Below, piece by piece: positions 44,069 through 47,103 of a stretch of 47,103 nucleotides of DNA. Under the pieces are notes generated by a model, which worked only from the letters and a program-made list of their open reading frames with translations, was not told the origin of the DNA and did not search any database. The translations under genes and the position numbers were made by a program. The number at the start of each line of letters is the position of its first letter. Position 1 is the stretch's first letter. Source of the stretch: CAZKUN01 sp964555935 (GTDB lineage Bacteria > Armatimonadota > Zipacnadia > Zipacnadales > VGFC01); contig CAZKUN010000044.1 in the NCBI GenBank assembly GCA_964555935.1, forward strand, positions 1 to 47,103. Reading direction: 5' to 3'.

Positions 44069-46039
44069 ATGGCTCTCACTCGCCGCCGCCGTTGCGTGAT
44101 CGCCGCTGCAGCCATCTCGTTGGTTGGGATCGCCACGGCCTGGCATCTCTACACGTCGAGCAATATCCACCGGGCCGTCAAGTACGGCTCGACACTCGCC
44201 GTTCGGCGAGCCATCAATGCGGGTGCGGATGTCAACGCCCCGCGCGGCGACGACTACCCGCCGCTCGCCGTCGCGGCGGCCCGGGGTCATGTGGGTATCT
44301 GCCGACTGCTGCTCGACAGCGGTGCCCGCGTGCATGCTGGTCTGGGCCTGGGTATGGACATGACTGCGATCCAATTCGCCGCCGGATGCGAAGTCTACAG
44401 CGGCGACTTCTGCGGCAGCATCTACGCGGAGAAGGCGCCGCCCAACGCCATCGAAGTGTGCCGGCTCCTCATAGAGCACGGTGCAACCCGGACCTCCGTG
44501 AGGCAGGCTGCCACGTGGGCCGCCCTTGCTGGTGAACCCGAGTTGCTAGCATTCCTCCTCGACAGCGGTCCCCTGCCCGCCCGCGAGCCCGGCGTTTGCT
44601 CCCTGTTGGAGGCGGCCATCGACAGCGGGTCGCCAGAGACGGTGGAGGTGCTGCTCGACCGCATGGACTCGCCCGCCGAAGCCGCCGCCGATCGGCAGCA
44701 GGTGATCTGGGGTCTGCTCCTCCGCAACTCGCGGAAACTGCGTCAGTATGTCCTCAAGCACAGTCTCGACATCGACGCCCGAGGCCCCGATGGCGACACC
44801 CTACTGCACGAGGTCGCGGATGGCCTCGGGGATGGACACGACGCGCTCCTTAAGTGGCTAATCGATCAAGGCGCCGACGTCAACGCTCGAAACGACCGAG
44901 GCCAGACCCCGCTCCATTCCGGACACGATTTGGGTGCGGGGCAGGTGCGCCGGCTGATTGAAGCTGGGGCCGACGTTGACGCCCGCGACGATGACGGTGT
45001 GCGACCCATCCTCGAATGCATCCATCAGGAGCAGGCTGTCCGGATTCTCCGTGACGCTGGGGTCGAGTACACGCTTGCGGTGGCTGTTGATGCCAAGGAC
45101 GTGGAGGGTGTCGCCGAACTGCTTGCGGCGGGTGAGGATGTCGACGCCGTTGAAGCGGGCGGGCGTTCGGCACTGCATTACGCGGCCGGACACCGCCTCG
45201 GCGGGGGCATGATGCCTCGTCCGCAGGATGACCGGTCCGCGCGCCTGATCCAGTTGCTTCTTGATGCCGGTGCGGATCCGAACCTGGCTGACGACAACGG
45301 CGAGACGCCGCTCGACGTGGCGCTGGCCGAAGGCTGGCTCGGCCCCCTGGGGGGCGTGGGCGGCGGGGCCCCGGGGGGCATGATGGCGGGCACGATGGGG
45401 GCACCACCACCAGTCGATCCGCTGACATGGGGGATGCCGGCTCTGCTCGCCGAAGCCGGAGGCGAGTATTCACTGGCAACAGCCGTGAGGCTGGGCGATG
45501 ATGCGCGGGTCCGCGCCATCCTGGCCGCCGGCGTCGATCCCAATCTCGCCGATCTGAGCAAGGGCACGGCTCTGAGCTTCGCGGCTGCAACCGGGGGCAT
45601 CGACATAACTCGTCTGCTGCTGGAGCACGGCGCCGACGCGAATCTCGCGGATCCCAGCTACGGCCCGCCCCTGGTCCATGCGGCACGGGGCGGACACCTG
45701 AGGATGGTGCGGATGCTGCTGAAGCATGGTGCCGGCCCTGACCTCGCCAGCCGAGTACGCGGCACGCCACTCTACGCGGCGGCTTCGGAGGGCTACGTCG
45801 AGATTGCGCGCGTGTTGCTGGAGCGCGGCGCCGATCCGGATATGGGCGAAGCAAGCGCGCCATGGAACACGCTGAAGACTCCGCTGCACGGGGCTGTGGA
45901 TAGCATCTACAACCAGAGCCAGCGGTGGACCGATTCGGGCGAGATCCCTGAGGAGGTGGCCGCCGACAATGCCAATCACATGGTCGCGCTACTACTGAAG
46001 CATGGCGCGGATCCCAACGCCGGCCCCCTCCACAGATGA
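44069..46039 (+). CDS. Membrane-anchored ankyrin-repeat protein
   Basis: 656 aa from ATG 44069 with GAGGGAAGGG upstream. Basic residues and one hydrophobic helix (about 7-26; CVIAAAAISLVGIATAW) form an anchor or signal. At least fourteen ankyrin repeats follow (for example AINAGADVNAPRGDDYPPLAVAAARGHVGICRLLL), with a Gly/Met-rich interruption at about 425-450. Ankyrin repeats mediate protein binding. The last repeat is cut after HGADPNAGPLHR; the remainder continues in another frame in the next ORF, overlapping ATGA. The protein may therefore be truncated by a frameshift in a run of five C at 46024-46028. Confidence 0.82.
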   Translation: MALTRRRRCVIAAAAISLVGIATAWHLYTSSNIHRAVKYGSTLAVRRAINAGADVNAPRGDDYPPLAVAAARGHVGICRLLLDSGARVHAGLGLGMDMTAIQFAAGCEVYSGDFCGSIYAEKAPPNAIEVCRLLIEHGATRTSVRQAATWAALAGEPELLAFLLDSGPLPAREPGVCSLLEAAIDSGSPETVEVLLDRMDSPAEAAADRQQVIWGLLLRNSRKLRQYVLKHSLDIDARGPDGDTLLHEVADGLGDGHDALLKWLIDQGADVNARNDRGQTPLHSGHDLGAGQVRRLIEAGADVDARDDDGVRPILECIHQEQAVRILRDAGVEYTLAVAVDAKDVEGVAELLAAGEDVDAVEAGGRSALHYAAGHRLGGGMMPRPQDDRSARLIQLLLDAGADPNLADDNGETPLDVALAEGWLGPLGGVGGGAPGGMMAGTMGAPPPVDPLTWGMPALLAEAGGEYSLATAVRLGDDARVRAILAAGVDPNLADLSKGTALSFAAATGGIDITRLLLEHGADANLADPSYGPPLVHAARGGHLRMVRMLLKHGAGPDLASRVRGTPLYAAASEGYVEIARVLLERGADPDMGEASAPWNTLKTPLHGAVDSIYNQSQRWTDSGEIPEEVAADNANHMVALLLKHGADPNAGPLHR

Positions 46040-46407
46040 CGCTCGTAGACCGCATGCTGCGGGAGCGAATTATGCCGCGTTCGTTGACCATGCTGGTCGA
46101 GCACGGGGTGGATCTGGACGCGGTGGACTATAGTGGCTTCGCCGCGCTGCACTGGGCGGCCATGAGGGGCCGGCTTGAGGACATCAACCTGCTGCTCGCG
46201 AGCGGGGCTGACCCACACGTCGCCGGCCCGCAAGGCGGCACGCCGTTGCACTTCGTTGGCGGCCGCGACCGGGTGGCGGAGTGTATAGACGCGCTGGTAG
46301 AGGCCGGCGTGGACATCGATGTGACGGATCTGGACGGCCGCACCCCTCTCGATTGGGCGCTTGATACGTACGACGAGAGCGTCGTTGCGGCCTTACAGCG
46401 GGAGTGA
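46036..46407 (+). CDS. Ankyrin-repeat continuation ORF
   Basis: 123 aa from an ATG overlapping the previous stop. It contains three ankyrin repeats (MLVEHGVDLDAVDYSGFAALHWAAMRG, LLLASGADPHVAGPQGGTPLHFVGG, LVEAGVDIDVTDLDGRTPLDWAL). Reading upstream in this frame gives an acceptable join to the last repeat of the 656-aa ORF, so it was probably the C-terminus of one protein of about 780 aa. No separate Shine-Dalgarno or signal peptide. Either coupled translation or a frameshifted gene. Confidence 0.65.
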   Translation: MTLVDRMLRERIMPRSLTMLVEHGVDLDAVDYSGFAALHWAAMRGRLEDINLLLASGADPHVAGPQGGTPLHFVGGRDRVAECIDALVEAGVDIDVTDLDGRTPLDWALDTYDESVVAALQRE

Positions 46408-46408
46408 G

Positions 46409-46744
46409 GCGGCGACGGCGTCACGCCGGCGTGGCGGCGCGGAGCCCTAAGGAATATGAGTGGGAGTTTTGGTGTCAGACACCCGTTTTGCGGACGGCGG
46501 CAAAACAAGTGTCCGACACGGGTAGGCGGAGGTCGGCGCAGGGATGAGGGACGGCGACGGCATCGACGATCGAGACGAGCGTCGTACGGGAAAGGCGACG
46601 GCGGCGTCAGACCGGCGTGGCGGCGCATCCCCGAGGAGGATGAGAGTGGGAGTCTTAGTGTCAGACACCCGTTTTGCAGACGGCGGCAAAACAAGTGTCC
46701 GACACGGGTAGGCGGAGGTCGGCGTAAGGATGAGGGACGGCGAC
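46409..46744. repeat. Two tandem copies (186-nt period) containing a large inverted repeat
   Basis: 46458-46558 recurs at 46644-46744 with few changes; similarity extends upstream to 46409 and 46595. Each copy holds an imperfect 20-nt inverted repeat (46472-46491 with 46500-46519; three mismatches, 8-nt loop) starting GTGTCAGACAC and ending GTGTCCGACAC. No gene. Confidence 0.8.
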
Positions 46745-46788
46745 AGGCGTGGAAGCTCGCGGAGTTTCCCTGCGCCTGTCCTACGACG
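46738..46788 (-). repeat. Nested hairpin, opposite orientation
   Basis: The outer GACAGGCG (46742-46749) / CGCCTGTC (46773-46780) holds a complete GGAAGCTC/GAGTTTCC hairpin (46751-46769, one G-T) in its loop. The lead CGTCGTAG is on the minus strand, so the unit is inverted relative to the one at 15291. It directly follows the second tandem copy. Confidence 0.8.
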
Positions 46789-46789
46789 G

Positions 46790-47103
46790 TGACGCCTCTA
46801 TGTTACCGACTCGACGCACGCGCGCGGAGCCGCCTCGTCACCTCACTGCCCGGGACGTGCTAGCGGCGAGTGGAGGCGAGCCGGGGGGCGGCGGGGGGCG
46901 TCCACACGTTGCAGCAGATGTACCCAGTTGCCGCGGCTCTATGAGCTCGCTGGTGAATGCGCCATGTCGTGGCCGCCATCTCGCCTGCTAGTCAGAGGGG
47001 CAAGGCGCCGCCGAGACGAATGCCACGCGCGCCGTGGCGCATGCAGCGGCCTTGGCAACACGGCGTCTCAGCCCGCCTGACTCTCACACCAGCCGTGGAC
47101 CTC
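46790..47103. other. No gene recognised to the window end
   Basis: Short frames only, with no ribosome sites or domains. Nothing recognisable was seen. Confidence 0.4.

Noticed and set aside
46409..46744. CRISPR array
   Set aside because: Only two copies with a 186-nt period, long repeats and no spacers of equal size; no cas genes.
46749..46991. Open frames at the right end
   Set aside because: They start inside a nested hairpin repeat, lack ribosome sites and show no domain content.

Overview
The window is GC-rich chromosomal DNA of a Gram-negative-type bacterium: it carries an ExbB/ExbD proton channel with a TonB-like partner, MurJ, an L,D-transpeptidase and many proteins with Sec signal peptides. 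There is no rRNA or tRNA, so the taxon is an inference. The mix of prepilin-like H-X9-DG proteins, a DUF4159 protein beside ExbB/ExbD, GHL10 and DUF4434 glycosidase-like proteins, a beta-helix protein with a FlgD-type Ig tail, and FG-GAP proteins points to a Planctomycetota / Armatimonadota / Hydrogenedentota-like lineage, probably from a metagenome.

Layout. 0-5.3 kb: two tandem paralogues with an NTF2-like domain and two prepilin-type modules (the first is cut by the window edge), then a secreted beta-helix protein. 5.4-9.0 kb: L,D-transpeptidase, acpS, an MTA/MTI phosphorylase and an MTA/SAH deaminase. 9.1-12.0 kb, minus strand: a winged-helix DNA glycosylase-like gene, an M20 amidohydrolase and a small HEAT-repeat protein. 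12.3-21.6 kb: a large TPR protein, exbB, exbD, a TonB-like/DUF4159 fusion and a GHL10 glycosidase, likely one envelope-energised system. 21.8-22.8 kb: an FAH-family enzyme with its own promoter and terminator. 23.0-32.5 kb: housekeeping genes rpsT (minus), murJ, lepA, hemW, pyrC and carA, interrupted by a PKD protein with a Met-Pro-Gly repeat. 33-37.7 kb: a small PUA/SRA-like orphan, then a NodB-like deacetylase, a DegT aminotransferase and a DUF4434 protein in one operon. 38.2-42.6 kb, minus strand: an FG-GAP protein, two small membrane proteins and a PIG-L deacetylase. 42.7-46.4 kb: a zinc-ribbon/GYF/prepilin-like protein, a promoter-to-terminator unit that looks like a small RNA, and two ankyrin ORFs that may be one frameshifted gene.

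The most unusual feature is a family of short palindromic hairpins scattered between genes and once or twice inside hemW. Many share a GTAGG-type lead and a short pyrimidine-rich loop, while the stem word differs between subfamilies. Several hairpins sit exactly in the loop of another hairpin. For two outer hairpins, intact empty copies occur elsewhere in the window, which suggests insertion or replacement at hairpin loops. Three intergenic regions (32.5, 37.8 and 40.3 kb) are mosaics of these units. All functional calls come from reading the sequence; no database search was run.
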